64,000 nucleotides of DNA from Myrica gale (taxonomy: Eukaryota > Streptophyta > Magnoliopsida > Fagales > Myricaceae). The stretch lies in NCBI GenBank assembly GCA_963930655.1, contig OZ005607.1, positions 26,048,874 through 26,112,873 on the forward strand, given 5' to 3'. Numbering within the stretch: the first letter of the stretch is position 1; each line of letters begins with the position of its first letter. Below, piece by piece: positions 13,501-24,679 of this stretch. Below the pieces are notes generated by a model. It did not search any database. It had not been told where the DNA came from and saw nothing but the letters and a program-made list of their open reading frames with translations. The position numbers and the translations under genes are program-made.

Positions 13501-16500
13501 ATAGAATTATGCTAGCCTTTCTCCTTAGTGTTTCACTTTAATGTTTATTTAACAGAATCCATAACGGGGTTCTCTACTGATGTAACTTCTGGTTTTCCAA
13601 TTCTGTGCATGCTTAAATTGAAATGACCACTGTAGTTCATCCTCTTGTGTCCAGATTTGAAGTTGCGCTTTTGCTGGTAGTGTATCTTGCTTATGGGTAT
13701 AACGAAGGTGGTGCACTGTCGTATATTCTTCTTACCATCAGCAGTTGGTTTATGGCTCTTTCTTGGCTTTTTGCTCCCTATTTGTTCAATCCATCTGGAT
13801 TTGAGTGGCAGAAGTAAGTCAAACCTTTTTTATCTGCTGAGATGAAAGTCTGCTCCACTTTATTGCCTAATGTGTACTTTGTCCTTATAGGGTGGTGGAG
13901 GATTTCAGAGATTGGACCAATTGGCTCCTTTACAGGGGTGGAATCGGAGTGAAGGGAGAAGAAAGCTGGGAAGCTTGGTGGGATGAAGAACTGGTATTAG
14001 ATCTCTTCTTGGACTGGTTTGGTGGTGGTTATTTCCAATGATGTCTTTGTGCCTTGACCCTAAATTTTTGTACTTGTTGAGAATTTTAAACCAGTAGTAA
14101 CTTCTGTTGCTAGTTTTTTGGGTGTTTCTGACCAGAATATAGTGTAATACTGACAACACATGTTATCATTCTGCCTTTTCAGATAGTCCTCAGATTCAAC
14201 TGTTTGTAGTTTAATAGGTAATCAAATGTTATAAACTCTGCATATAGGTAAGAGTAGTTGAGCCTCTGTAAAATCCGTATAGGTTGATTAGACAGAAGAT
14301 CATTGCTTAAGGAAAAGAAAAAAGAGAGATCAGATGAGAAAGATGAAAACAAAAAGATGGAAAAAATAGAGGTTCCTTGCAGGACTTTGGCCACCACATC
14401 GAAAAAAGAAAATTGGAATAAAATACTCAACTTCTCTCTTTTTAGGAAGTGGGCAACAGTAAATAAGCTCCCAAACACCACCAATGCCGAACATCTCTTG
14501 TATGCTTGTAAGGGAGTATCCAGTAGAATAAACTTGTGTTACAATGGTTGCCCTGTGAGCTTTAAAATGAAAAAAAGGGGCTTAAATGGTTTATTGGCGG
14601 GAAAGGAACATGTGGAAAAGTATATATATCATTAACTAGATTGATTCTCTTTAATGAATAGGGCGGATCCCTCTTATTCAAAGGATAGTTTTCCCTTATG
14701 TTAAATATTTGCAGTTTTATCAAAGCCTTGTATTTACTAGTGTGGGATGGCTGGACTAGTGGACTCTTTGCTTCCATTCCAAGTGTACCAGGGTCATTCA
14801 CATTCATCCGGTTTGAGTATCATTTCTCTTTTTAATTTTGTTGTCACTGATGCTACTATATTGGCCGTGCAGGCTCATATTCGCACATTGGGAGGAAGAT
14901 TAGCAGAAACAATTTTGAGTCTAAGATTTTTCATCTTCCAGTATGGCATTGTCTACAAGTTGCATGTGCAAGGAACAAATACATCATTGACGGTAACATG
15001 TTCTTCAAAAGTGGATGCACTTTTCCCTTCTTATGCCAGTTAATATTATTGCCAAATGCCGTTTGTATATTGTTTTTTGTCATAAACCAAGTAATTTTTT
15101 TACCTGTCCCCTGAGGTATAGCTTTTAGGACACTGTTAAGAGTTCAATTTGCAGACATAAACAACGTATATCAGAGTACTAAAGAACATTATCTATCTGC
15201 CTCTTGCAGACTCACGAATGCCACAGATAATACTTGTTGATAAGTGTTACTAAATTATCGCATTAGGGAGACCTATTTTCGCTGGAAAGAGCTTGCATTA
15301 GGTAGACCTTTAGTGTTGAAAGCTTTGATCAAGTCATTAGGTAGCAATTTTAACTGTGACATGTGTACTTGTAAGTGCCATTTGTTTTGGATTGTTATCA
15401 AAGTCTAATGTTGAAGACAGTCTAGGTTTTGGCTGCGGCTAGGTTGTAATGGAGTTAGTAAGAAACTCACATTGCGTGGCACCTAAAAAAGTACTACGGC
15501 TATTTTCTGAGAGGATCCTTATTTTGCTGTAGTGTTTATGCTCATGGTATATTGTGTTTATGTGACCACGTTTGTGTATATCTGTAGGTGTATGGCCTGT
15601 CGTGGGTTGTGCTGCTTGGGCTTATAATTCTTTTCAAGGTCTGGAATTATGTTCTATAACATACCTGCTGAACAACCAACTTTCAAATGCTTGTTAGCTG
15701 TTTGCGATTAGAATCCTCACTTCATCTTTGATTTCACAGGTTTTCACGTTCAGCCAGAAAATCTCTGTAAATTTCCAGCTTTTGTTGCGCTTCATCCAAG
15801 GCCTATCCTTTTTGGTGGCAGTTGCTGGTGTAGTTGTTGCGGTTGTACTTACTGACTTATCGATTTCTGACATATTTGCCTGCATCTTAGCATTTGTACC
15901 CACTGGATGGGGAATCCTTTCTGTGAGTTCTGTTCTTGTGTTATCTTTTTCTCATTTACATCATATAAATACACATGTTTATCTTGTTAAGGAAATAGTA
16001 TTAAGTGAAAGGTTACGCCTATTGATTAGGTCAATCCAAGTTCATTAGGACTAACAGGCATCATAAGGGAAGAAGCACTAGGACTGAGAATTAACAATAT
16101 GACAATTTTGTTACTTTTTGTTTATCTGAACAGGGTCTAATAAGAATGGTTGTTAGAACAAATATTCAGTCTCGTTCATATTCTAGATATTCGTATAACT
16201 ATTGAAGACTCAGATAAAAAATCGAATTATAGGGACAAACAAATTGTTGAGAGTTATCATGTGATGTGAACATAGATACTCAATGTTAAGAAAACATATT
16301 TTATGGGGAGATTTGCTAGACATTTCTCGTGAAAAATATTATTGATATGTTGGTAGTGAAGATTGTTTTAATCTCTCGTTCCTGTATTAGTAGGGCTTAA
16401 ATACATTTTTTGCCCCTCGACGATTGAGGTTCTAACATTTTGCATTTCAGACTATTAATTTCCTTACTTTTGCCCATCAATTACTAATTGTTTACACTTT

Positions 16501-17228
16501 GCATACCATTAATTTAGTTAAGTGAAATGACGATTTTATCCTCTCTTTTTTTGTGTGGGGTAAAATCATCATTTCACTTAACCAAAATAGTAATTTATGT
16601 CCAAATTAACGGTTTTGGGTGCAATAATTGGTAGTTGAGGTACAAAATGTAACAAAATTGGTAGTATGTCAGTACTCCAATACTGGGAGGGCGAAAAAAT
16701 GTATTTTTCCCTTATAACAGATATGGTCATGTCAAGTTATACCAAGTGTGACTCGAGAATGACAATTCTCTTCACGAAAAATCAAAATAGAAATGGGAAA
16801 TGATTTCATCTAAGAAATTCTTTATATTTATTTCTTTTTTCTGAGAAATATTTGTTAGTATATTAAAATTTCTTGTATTTGAAAAACCGTAGGCACCTTA
16901 AAACTTTTGGGTTTTGTGAACTTCAGATTTGTTTCTTTCCACCAGTTTTCCATTGGAGGAATTAACATAGAATGATTCTATTGATTTGCAGATTGCTTCA
17001 GCTTGGAAGCCGCACGTGAAAAAGCTGGGATTATGGAAATCGATTCGTTCACTTGCCCGTTTATACGACGCCGGAATGGGGATGCTGATTTTCATTCCTG
17101 TTGCATTCTTCTCGTGGTTCCCATTCGTATCGACCTTCCAAACCCGCCTCATGTTTAACCAGGCTTTCAGCCGAGGGTTGGAAATCTCTCTAATTCTCGC
17201 CGGAAACAACCCCAACACTGGCTTATGA
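1484..17228 (+). CDS. Callose synthase (1,3-beta-glucan synthase), C-terminal part, 20 exons; CALS9/CALS10-type
   Basis: Integral plasma-membrane enzyme that polymerises UDP-glucose into callose (plasmodesmata, cell plate, wounding). Exons read from GT-AG borders: 1484-1618, 1870-1938, 2017-2194, 2389-2503, 3477-3596, 4924-5039, 5137-5220, 5314-5426, 7739-7791, 7857-8033, 11175-11222, 11617-11775, 13080-13193, 13274-13362, 13655-13813, 13891-13993, 14873-14992, 15588-15638, 15740-15922, 16992-17228 (stop TGA). After the first two bases the total is 2421 nt, an exact multiple of three, giving 806 residues and no internal stop. Family blocks include DEWKNFLARIGR, RFWASYRGQTLARTV, NQDNYFEEALKMRNLLEEF, RMHYGHPDVFDR, RGGISKASRVINISEDIYAG, LSRDVYRLGQLFDFFRMMSF and RHIKFSENYRLYSRSHFVKG. 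Hydrophobic multi-pass segments follow in the last seven exons. Family members run to about 1,900 residues, so the N-terminal half is outside the window. Many short exons fit the intron-rich GSL8/GSL10 (CALS10/CALS9) branch rather than the few-exon members; I lean to CALS10 but cannot prove it. Confidence 0.93.
6247..7077. mobile_element. MITE-like element with a GC-rich core, in a callose synthase intron
   Basis: The outer ends are imperfect inverted repeats (left TCATGTTTGGTGACCAGAC; right, reverse-complemented, GCTATGTTTGGTAAGCAGG). They resemble the ends of the Tourist-like MITE at 12.0 kb. Left flank is TTA; the right copy of a target duplication is not clean, so the insertion is probably old. 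Between AT-rich arms sits a strongly GC-rich block (about 6415-6920) with two roughly 145-150 bp repeats, each beginning GGCAGA(G/T)G near 6564 and 6709. Long ORFs occur on both strands only because the block is stop-poor. I see no protein family in it. Confidence 0.5.
7487..7527. repeat. (TA)n microsatellite
   Basis: An uninterrupted AT dinucleotide run inside the long callose synthase intron, just upstream of the exon at 7739. Confidence 0.95.
9270..11062 (+). mobile_element. Internally deleted LINE: ORF1 joined to the ORF2 tail
   Basis: An ORF from about 9323 to 9976 encodes a plant LINE ORF1-type protein (RRFSVEAKEF at the N-terminus; NKAGRYVAIAKFGGGRRKG in the middle), followed by a Pro/Ser/Gly-rich low-complexity linker. 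From about 10650 the sequence jumps to the end of ORF2 (RGLWVHMLSILIFVRVMLRK ... IPACIWWSLWREGNDRCFED) and ends with AATAAAG and an A tract at 11047-11062. Endonuclease and nearly all of the reverse transcriptase are missing, so the copy is about 1.8 kb and non-autonomous. The 3' end matches the LINE tails at 0.1-0.7 and 56-57 kb. It lies in the callose synthase intron between the exons ending 8033 and starting 11175. No clear target duplication was found. Confidence 0.8.
12024..12378. mobile_element. Tourist-like MITE (PIF/Harbinger type), 355 bp
   Basis: Terminal inverted repeats start GGCTATGTTTGGATTGG on the left and read GGCTATGTTTGGTTAATGG from the right on the other strand. The element is bounded by TAA at 12021-12023 and TAA at 12379-12381, the 3-bp target typical of PIF/Harbinger MITEs. 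It is non-coding and sits in the callose synthase intron between the exons ending 11775 and starting 13080. Confidence 0.85.
16395..16715. mobile_element. Fold-back MITE in the last callose synthase intron
   Basis: Left end AAATACATTTTTTGCCCC and right end GGCGAAAAAATGTATTTTTCC are inverted copies, and a second inner inverted pair (AGTGAAATGACGATTTTA / TAAAATCATCATTTCACTTA) lies near 16522-16580. The whole segment can therefore fold back on itself. It has no coding capacity. Borders are approximate and I could not fix a target duplication. Confidence 0.65.
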
Positions 17229-17590
17229 TCGCTAAGTCCCGCCATGTACAAGAGGTGCATTCCTTCAAAAGGCATCCCTGATTTTTTTTTTTTTTATGTT
17301 GTAAACCCTAGAATGCATGTACTTTGGATAGCCTTTTTTTAGAGGGTTTGTGAATATATATGTTTGATTTAATGGTTATTTTTGTCAGACCATTTCTGAT
17401 CATACCAGGGTCTCTGGTTTTGTTCCTTTTTTAACTTTTGGAGTGAAACTTTTCAAAGTAATTTTAGATCCTCCAAACAACATATTTATACTTGGAAGTA
17501 TGAAAATTGATCATGTAACACAAAAACAAAAGAGAAGGGAAACAAGCGATTGAATCATTGGGTTTTAACTAAGAAAAAAAAAAGTGAGAA
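17229..17590 (+). other. Callose synthase 3' UTR and downstream flank
   Basis: A T-rich trailer follows the TGA stop. I see no strong AATAAA and no further coding signal. Confidence 0.5.
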
Positions 17591-17593
17591 AAG

Positions 17594-18047
17594 TCATAGT
17601 TATACTCAGAAGTTTGGCCAAAAATCAAATTGCCCCCTTCAGCTTCAATTCGGCGATTTAAGTCCCATAACTTTTGGAAATCCGGACAGAAAATCATGCA
17701 AAAAGACCGAAATGCCCCTCTAAGACTAAATTTTAAAAAATAAATAAAAATAATAAAAATTTAAGAAATAAATTTAAAATAAATATGTCATTGAAATAAA
17801 GTTTAAATAGTTTTATTTAAAAATATTTTTTAAAAAAAAATTCATTTTTTATTTTTCATGATTTTTTTTGTATTTTTCTCTTGAAGGGGTATTTTGGTCA
17901 TTTTGCATGATTTTCCGTCGGATTTAAAGCCTAATTTAGACGAAAGGTTAAAATTGATGATTTTCAAAAGTTATGGGGTTTAAATCGCCGAATTGAAACT
18001 TAAGGGAGCTATTTGATTTTTGGCCAAACTTATGGGGCTAACTATGA
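17594..18047. mobile_element. Long-TIR fold-back element, about 455 bp
   Basis: Starts TCATAGTTATACTCAGAAG and ends with the inverted partner GGGGCTAACTATGA. Further inward the arms stay paired (AATTCGGCGATTTAAG against TTAAATCGCCGAATT; CATAACTTTTGGAAA against TTTTCAAAAGTTATG; CAAAATGACC-type pairs on either side of an AT-rich loop). There is no ORF. The arms exceed 100 bp each, which fits a Mutator-like or fold-back MITE; the family is not certain. Confidence 0.7.
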
Positions 18048-18049
18048 TT

Positions 18050-19500
18050 TTACGAAAAAAAAAAATCATTGGGTTCTAACCAATAGAAATGTGACATGTT
18101 TGATAACTGGCTTTAGTGGTCCCGTTAAGGAATAATACTCACCAAAGAGAATATGTGGAATGGAATAGAAATAATGTACCCTGGTTCGTAGGAGAATATC
18201 CAAAAGAGTGTTTCCTATCCCCAACTTCCATATTCTCTTTTGCTATATAAGAAAACAATCCACTACATTCTTATAAATTTATATTCTGTCCACTCAATGA
18301 TTTGATTTTGCACCTCTCATCTTATAAACCCATTTATTTGGTCAATTTTCCGTTCTTCCAATTGGTAAAATCACTATTGCCCTTGAAAAATTGGAAATTA
18401 GAGTCAAGAGTCCCTCTAGTTAGTTATTTTCAAATCAGGACTAAAATTCATAATTACTTCACATAAAATTCTTAAAATTTAGAACTACTTAAAATTTCTA
18501 AACGATCATTATCCATGAAATTTTCACAACACTCCACCACCTCCCAATTTTAATTTTTTTAAAAAAATTGTAAATTTAAATGCATAATTGGAATAAACTT
18601 TGGTCTCAAAATAATTTAAATTAAAAAATATAATTGTTATTTCTTCTTTTTTTTTTGTATTTTATAGTGTATGATATTTGGTTTTTAAGGAAGAAATAAT
18701 GAAATAAGATGGATTTTACCTTCATTATACATTCACCAAGTGAAGATTTCCTTTTTTTCCATTATATCTCAGCCACCCATTACTATATTGTATTTTTTAT
18801 AATACCTTCACATATTATCTATTGGAATTATTTTTTATTCATTATTCATATACTTAAACTTTTCACATGCATTACGTACTAAATAGGCTAGAAGATTTGA
18901 ACCTTGACTATCAGTGTGGTAGCATGCCTACTTAATTATTAAAAAATCGCTCAAAATAAATTAAATAATGTTAAGTTAAATCTTTATCACGGATTATATA
19001 TATAGTGATACAAATAGGTGTAGAGAGAGGGTATATGAAAATTATAACATATGAATTTATTTTAGGTTGGGTGAGCAGGTGAATTTCATTGTTTGAGAGG
19101 TAGAATATGGATATTAAATATGGTTATCAAGTGAATTTTATAATTTCATGACGTATGTTTAAAGGATTTAATGTGTCAAAATTAATATAGACCTATGTTT
19201 AAAATTACGTTAATAGTAAAAAAAAGTGAAAATGGATAAGCCGTCCGAGTCACACACTCACATTTTGATTCCGGGGCTTGTCGTCAAAGCTCTTGAAGGA
19301 GTCAACTCGTAAGATGATTTTGGAAAAATTGGGGATGGAACTATAATTTTGGAATACGAAGAGGCATATGAAAATTAGACACAGCGTCAAGGGGCAAGCT
19401 GTAACTTCCCCACTTCGAAGGTACGAAAACTTTTCCAAATTCTTATTACGACTGCAATGACACGTGGCCGACACGAAACGGACATCTTGGCCTTCCATCC
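18050..19500. other. AT-rich intergenic stretch
   Basis: Low-complexity AT-rich DNA between the fold-back element and the promoter of the next gene. I see no ORF or repeat structure that I can support. Confidence 0.5.
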
Positions 19501-19503
19501 TGC

Positions 19504-19550
19504 AAACCCTAAATCCAACCGTCTATCCCTTTTCCTTCCCGTCTATAAAG
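19504..19550 (+). promoter_or_regulatory. Candidate core promoter with telo-box and TATA-like motif
   Basis: AAACCCTAAA at about 19505-19514 matches the telo-box common in promoters of growth-related plant genes. CTATAAAG at about 19543-19550 is a TATA-like sequence. Both lie roughly 400 bp upstream of the ATG at 19939, which leaves a long 5' leader. This is a motif match only. Confidence 0.4.
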
Positions 19551-19938
19551 TCACCCTTGGGGAATTTCCGAGCCTCTTGAACCGCACTTGGAAAGAAATC
19601 GAGATTCTGATTTCCAGACCTTTCGAGATTTCTAGAGAGAGAGAGGGAAACGAGATAAAACATTCTCTCTCATTTTCTCGGAAAAATCGAATATTTTTCG
19701 TGGGAAATATAAAGACAAACGCGCTCCAAGATCTCTAAAGATCGGGACCTGAAATTGAATGTGTTTCTAGCTTTTTCGTTCTCGCTTTGTTTGGTAGTTT
19801 TTCTGTTTGTCATTAAACTGTTCAATTTCGGTATCACTTTAAAGCACAAGAAATTTGTCGTTCTGACACGCGATTTTAATCGTATACTGTGTCCCCCAAG
19901 CCTTTAGGGTTTGGTTCGATTCGATTAGAGGTGAAACG

Positions 19939-21567
19939 ATGAACGATCAGTCGCAGATGATGAATCAACAGCCTCCTCAGTTGTTGAACCCGATGATGAG
20001 CCAGCCTCCGCCTCCGCAGATTCAGTTGATGGCTCAGTCCCAGGCTCAGCAGTCTCAAATTATGATGATGAACCCGTCTAAGCAGCAACCGCAGCCCCGA
20101 CCGATTCTGAACCGCGGTTATAATAATGTCTGGCCGCAACAAAGTTCGATTGACCATCCGAACAAGAAGTTTCAGAGCACTTCTTCCAAGCCCAACTACG
20201 CGGTGGCTTCAAAGCCAGGACGAAGTAATTGGAAGGGCAAGAAAGTATCTGACAAGCGCAAGGACCCGAGGCGGATGGAAAATCCCATGCCAATTCCTTT
20301 GCAGATGCCGATGCCGATCCTAAACACGGGGATAAGCGGTCCGAGCAGTAGTGTGGGAGGGTACAAGCCCCCGACACTTCACGAATTGCAGTCACAGAAT
20401 AGATTGAAAGCCCGAAAATTCTACCAGAAGAAGAAGTATAACAACAGATTTGCGCCTTATGCTCCTAGGAACACAACGTCATATATTATCAGGGCAAAGA
20501 AGGCGGGTGGGATCGCCGACCTCGTGTCGCCATATCCTGTGACGCCAGCGGTGCTACCGACGCCGATATTCTCGCCGTCCCGGGAGGTTTTAGGGGATAT
20601 GGCAAAGGAAGAGTGGGGTGTTGATGGCTATGGGTCGATGAAAGGGTTGATTAGGTTGCGCTCTCCGGGTGGTAACGAGCACGATGAAGAGGAAGAAGAT
20701 GAGAACGACGGTTCGAGTGAGAGCGATGTGGAGGAGCACGTCGAAGTGGAGAGGCGATTGGACCATGATTTGAGTCGCTTTGAGATGATATACCCGAATT
20801 ACAGTGGGGTGGACTACAATAATGTGTTGGAGAATAGGGTAGATGATCAAGATTCACATATAGCACAGTTAGAGGAGGAGAATTTGACGTTGAAGGAGAG
20901 GCTTTTCTTGATGGAGAGAGAGTTGGGGGACTTGAGGAGGAGGTTACTATTTCTCGAGAGGCAGAGCCAAATTGTAGAGGATGTGAATGAGGAGGTGGTA
21001 GAAAATGGGTCTGAAAATGAAAGCGAGGGTGGGTCGGATGCCCCAGCTTTAATGGGGTTTGAGAATAATGTGGACATGGTAGAATATGTGGCTGGCCATG
21101 GGATGAAAAAAAGAAATGCGGGTAATGACAGTGATGGGGCATCGGATAATGAGGGCGTAGCGGATGTCTGTGTGGAGGAGTGTGAAGAAAGGGCTGAGCG
21201 TGCACCGAAACAAGTGATTGCAGATAAGAATGAGCCTAAGCGTGAAGAAATTGTCAAGGAAAATGTGGTTAAGGATGAGGAAATGAGCACTCAGTTTCTA
21301 AAGGATGAAGTCATTGCGCTGAAGGGTGAGGCCAAGAAGGAAGAACCAAGGAATGAGTTCGTTATAGGTGAGAGCGCGATTGCCAAGGCAAATGAGACGA
21401 AAGTTGAAAAGATCCTGAACGAATTTGCCTCAGATGACGTTATGGCTGCTGTGAATGATGGGATGAAGACTAAAAGGGTAAGGAATGAGCTCGCAAGGAT
21501 GGATGAATCGACGACTCAGGAACTGAGGAATGTTTGCTCAGAGAAGAGCATTGGCGACGGTGACTAG
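19939..21567 (+). CDS. Plant low-complexity/coiled-coil protein, 542 aa, intronless
   Basis: A single uninterrupted reading frame with a codon pattern like a real gene; the ATG follows a GC-balanced leader and is the first in frame. Residues 1-60 are rich in Gln, Pro and Met. Residues 95-115 are basic (KGKKVSDKRKDPRR), a possible nuclear localisation signal. Residues 178-245 form the best-looking conserved block (SYIIRAKKAGGIADLVSP, then FSPSREVLGDMAKEEWG and GYGSMKGLIRLRSPG). Residues 248-272 are strongly acidic. Residues 303-345 are a predicted coiled coil with Leu/Glu heptads (LEEENLTLKERLFLMERELG). The C-terminal 200 residues are Glu/Lys/Asn-rich and probably disordered. This layout suggests a nuclear scaffold or RNA-associated protein, but I do not recognise a named family and assign no function. 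Confidence 0.85.
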   Translation: MNDQSQMMNQQPPQLLNPMMSQPPPPQIQLMAQSQAQQSQIMMMNPSKQQPQPRPILNRGYNNVWPQQSSIDHPNKKFQSTSSKPNYAVASKPGRSNWKGKKVSDKRKDPRRMENPMPIPLQMPMPILNTGISGPSSSVGGYKPPTLHELQSQNRLKARKFYQKKKYNNRFAPYAPRNTTSYIIRAKKAGGIADLVSPYPVTPAVLPTPIFSPSREVLGDMAKEEWGVDGYGSMKGLIRLRSPGGNEHDEEEEDENDGSSESDVEEHVEVERRLDHDLSRFEMIYPNYSGVDYNNVLENRVDDQDSHIAQLEEENLTLKERLFLMERELGDLRRRLLFLERQSQIVEDVNEEVVENGSENESEGGSDAPALMGFENNVDMVEYVAGHGMKKRNAGNDSDGASDNEGVADVCVEECEERAERAPKQVIADKNEPKREEIVKENVVKDEEMSTQFLKDEVIALKGEAKKEEPRNEFVIGESAIAKANETKVEKILNEFASDDVMAAVNDGMKTKRVRNELARMDESTTQELRNVCSEKSIGDGD

Positions 21568-24530
21568 GTTGTCCCTCGTTATTGTAAGTAACTTCTCTGA
21601 ACGGATATTTCTCAGAAACATATCACTTACTGTCTTTGAAACGTATGGATATTTGGGACGAAGTAGATGTAGGTTATTAGTTTTGTGGTTTTAGTTTTAT
21701 GTTTTGTTGGTCTGATGAGGAGAGACAGAGAGAACTGGCATTGTTCTCTACATACTGCTATCGTTCCTCATAATAACACCTGTAGCGGGTTCTCCTTCCT
21801 GAGTTCTTTTATTTTCTGTAAGATTCAGGGCTAGATCTGTATGTTCACATTTTTATTACTTTTAATTTTGAAAAGAACCTGTGAATGTGTATCGTACATC
21901 TGGTGACTATTATGTACTGGTGCTTCCGTTTTTGGGCTTAGTTTCATGGGAGCCCTTTTTCAGTATAGTTTTTGCTTGTTTTATTGTTAACATCTATTAT
22001 ATACTGTCTGGGGCCTATGTTCGGGAGTGGAAGAGAGAAATCACTAGTGCTGGAGTGGGCTGCTGCTTATGGTTTTCTGCATTGTTGATTCTTCTGTTGG
22101 TTACTTTCTTACATGCGCCATTTAAACTGCTCTTTGTCATCTGTAACTGAAGATCGTTTGTTGTTTAAAGCATGAGGGTCTGCTCGTCGGAAAGCTTTAA
22201 GTTTTGGAAGAGGTGAATTACTATCTGTAGCTTGTTCTGTGCAAGAGATAGATTGAGGAACTAAATTTCAGATTAAAAGTTGTTCGACATCTGCATATTT
22301 TTGTGGTTCTTGGAACTAAATTTCGTTATTGTCTTATTGGAAGTTTAGTGGATCAATAGCGTGGGATATCGAGTTGGTGCCCATTCTTCTTTTTCTTATG
22401 ATGTGAGTTTGCTTGGATTTGCTTGCAAACAATAGAGTCCGGAGGCCTTCCACATTTTATTATTGATGAAAGTTTATGTACATCATGTGGTTTTAGTCAG
22501 GGTTAATAGAATCAATTTAAGGTATAATGCCTATTCCTAAATTATTTAAAAACCATACTCATTGAACAGTTACTGTTGAGCTCCTTTGTTATTTGTTTCA
22601 AATTGTATAGGGATAGTGAAACCATGATGGTTGATGCCGCATACGCAGAGATACGCGGAGCTACCCTGAGGCTCACAAAGTCGGTTTAAGTTTGTTTCCT
22701 CTCTTTATATACTTCATGCGTAGTTGGACTAAACTCCATTTTTTTAATGAAATTTGACAGAGAAAGAGAGAGATAGAGAGAAACAGAGTTACCCGGAGGT
22801 AAGCCCATATTACACAAACACGCATTCTATGGGTGAAATCCTTGGTGTTGGTCTAATAGACAGATATTCTTTGGATCCAATTCAATTCTTGTCCCATTTG
22901 TGGAAAGGATACAAACAGAAAAGTGTACCCTCACATTCTGCAATTGCTTTCACCTCTCTACCTCACATTCTTTCGCATAGTACATTTTGCGCGGTCTGTC
23001 TGTTATTGGGGTCGTTTCTGGATTGATGGGCGTCTTTTTGGGTCACAGTGCTTGTGGCTTTGGAGAGAGAGCTTTATAACTAAATCAAGTCGAAAAAGGT
23101 AGAGTACTCTTTATACTGCTAGGTATGGAGTTCATTGTGGAGAAGTGTTGTATATGAGCTTTCTTTCTACGCATGTTTTCATATTTTTTTTTGCAATTTG
23201 GCCCCCAAAAAACTGTTGTGTTATTGCCCCCCCCCCCCCCCCCCCAAAAAAAATTGTTCTTAGCTTTGTCCCTGCTAAGAGGAGACTTGGTTAACGTTGC
23301 CCCAAATAAGTTGTATAAGCATATTTTTAATTAGAGGTGGGTCATTGTTTTGAGATCTGAAGAATCTTTAGATCATTGTTTTTTGTGGCTGTTTGCAAGA
23401 GGAACAAAACCTCATACAGATGATTTGTTGGGTAAAATATGGGTCTTGGCTGTTTCTTTTCAAAATTATGTTTATAGTTTAAAGTTAAGTTCTGAGTGTG
23501 TAATTGCTCCAGAACTTCATGCTCGGACATATGTTTGCCTAGTCTAGTCAGTTTTGAGTAAGATTTGAGGGCTTTCTTCTCTTACTAGTTGATGTCATCT
23601 TCGCAGGTTTCACTGAGAGCAAGGATCTAAGACAGCCAGTACACTGTAAAATCATTGATGAAGTTCAGTGAGAAAATGAAGCAGTGTCCTTACTGTTGCA
23701 GTAGACAAGTAAACATGGCTATAGAACTCAAACCATCTTACTGATGACTTCACTACCAGCCCTTTCTTTTGACATTAGATTTTGGAAAAGTCGCTTGTAT
23801 GATCTCCCTTTGTCACCAGAGACATTTCTCCTACACTGTTGAAAATGACCTGTAATTGTTTGTATGATGATCGTGTGTGCTTGGTTTTTATGTTTCTTGT
23901 CTACAAGGATGATATCAATAAGTAATTGGAGACCGTGACCTACACAGCAAGAAGATGTCAGATATGATGTTAGATCGAGGTGATGTTAGGAGTTATGTTT
24001 CTTCTCATTAATAAGCATGTCTCTTTGAGGCTCATTATATCTTGCTCTTTGACATCCATTTATGCTGTAATTTTGAGAATTGTGTTCTCTTACTCCCAAT
24101 ATATTAGTGAATGTGATAGGAGAAATATCTTTAGTTACTTTGGTTAATGTGTTGTGGACTACGTGCGTATAGATTTTCTATTGATTGGAAAAAAATTCTT
24201 GGATATATTACTGCCTCTCCTCAATGTTAGGAGCTTAGGATGTGTGTTTTAATCATTATTAGGCTTTTGTCCCACTCCTATGTTAGTTCCTGGTTTTCTT
24301 GTTCTATTCTTGGGTGGACAGCAGCAAAAAGTTTATAGATTCTATCGGTGTCGGGTTTAATAAAAACGAAGCAGATGAGAGTATCGCAGAATGATATTCA
24401 ACTTTGTTTTTGTTTTGGTACCTGTTTTCGGCATTTGTATGATGTATCAGGAGTTGCATACCCTTGTGTCGTAGTTTTTTGTTCTATTTGTGATTTAAAA
24501 TTTGATTGAAGTCCATTTACCTGAATTCAG
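21568..24530 (+). other. 3' UTR of the 542-aa gene, then unassigned intergenic DNA
   Basis: T-rich trailer sequence follows the stop. A C-homopolymer run followed by A (about 23227-23252) is the only clear simple repeat. Short ORFs occur but show no family signature. I see no exon chain that I can support. Confidence 0.4.
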
Positions 24531-24531
24531 G

Positions 24532-24679
24532 AAGAGGTGGAAGCTGGAAAATCAATAGAGGATCAATTATCCAAGCTGAATTTGCCCCTCCTGCCTGTGA
24601 TCACGAGCCATTGGAATGGAAAGGAGCTTTTTTGTCCAATGGGGGAGAGGAGAAGCTTGTTCATATACAAAGGACATAC
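24532..24679 (+). other. Possible orphan exon next to the Copia insertion
   Basis: CAG before 24532 could act as an acceptor, and the reading frame EEVEAGKSIEDQLSKLNLP... stays open to 24679. The host sequence after the Copia element (CATAC then GTAGGT from 29529) would give a GT donor directly after the target duplication. Nothing upstream or downstream was found to join it to, and two other frames are also open, so this may be chance. Confidence 0.2.

Noticed and set aside
20590-21290. Long minus-strand ORFs of up to 184 codons
   Set aside because: Antisense shadows of the 542-aa gene; His/Pro/Ser-rich composition arises from the complement of Glu/Lys/Asp codons.
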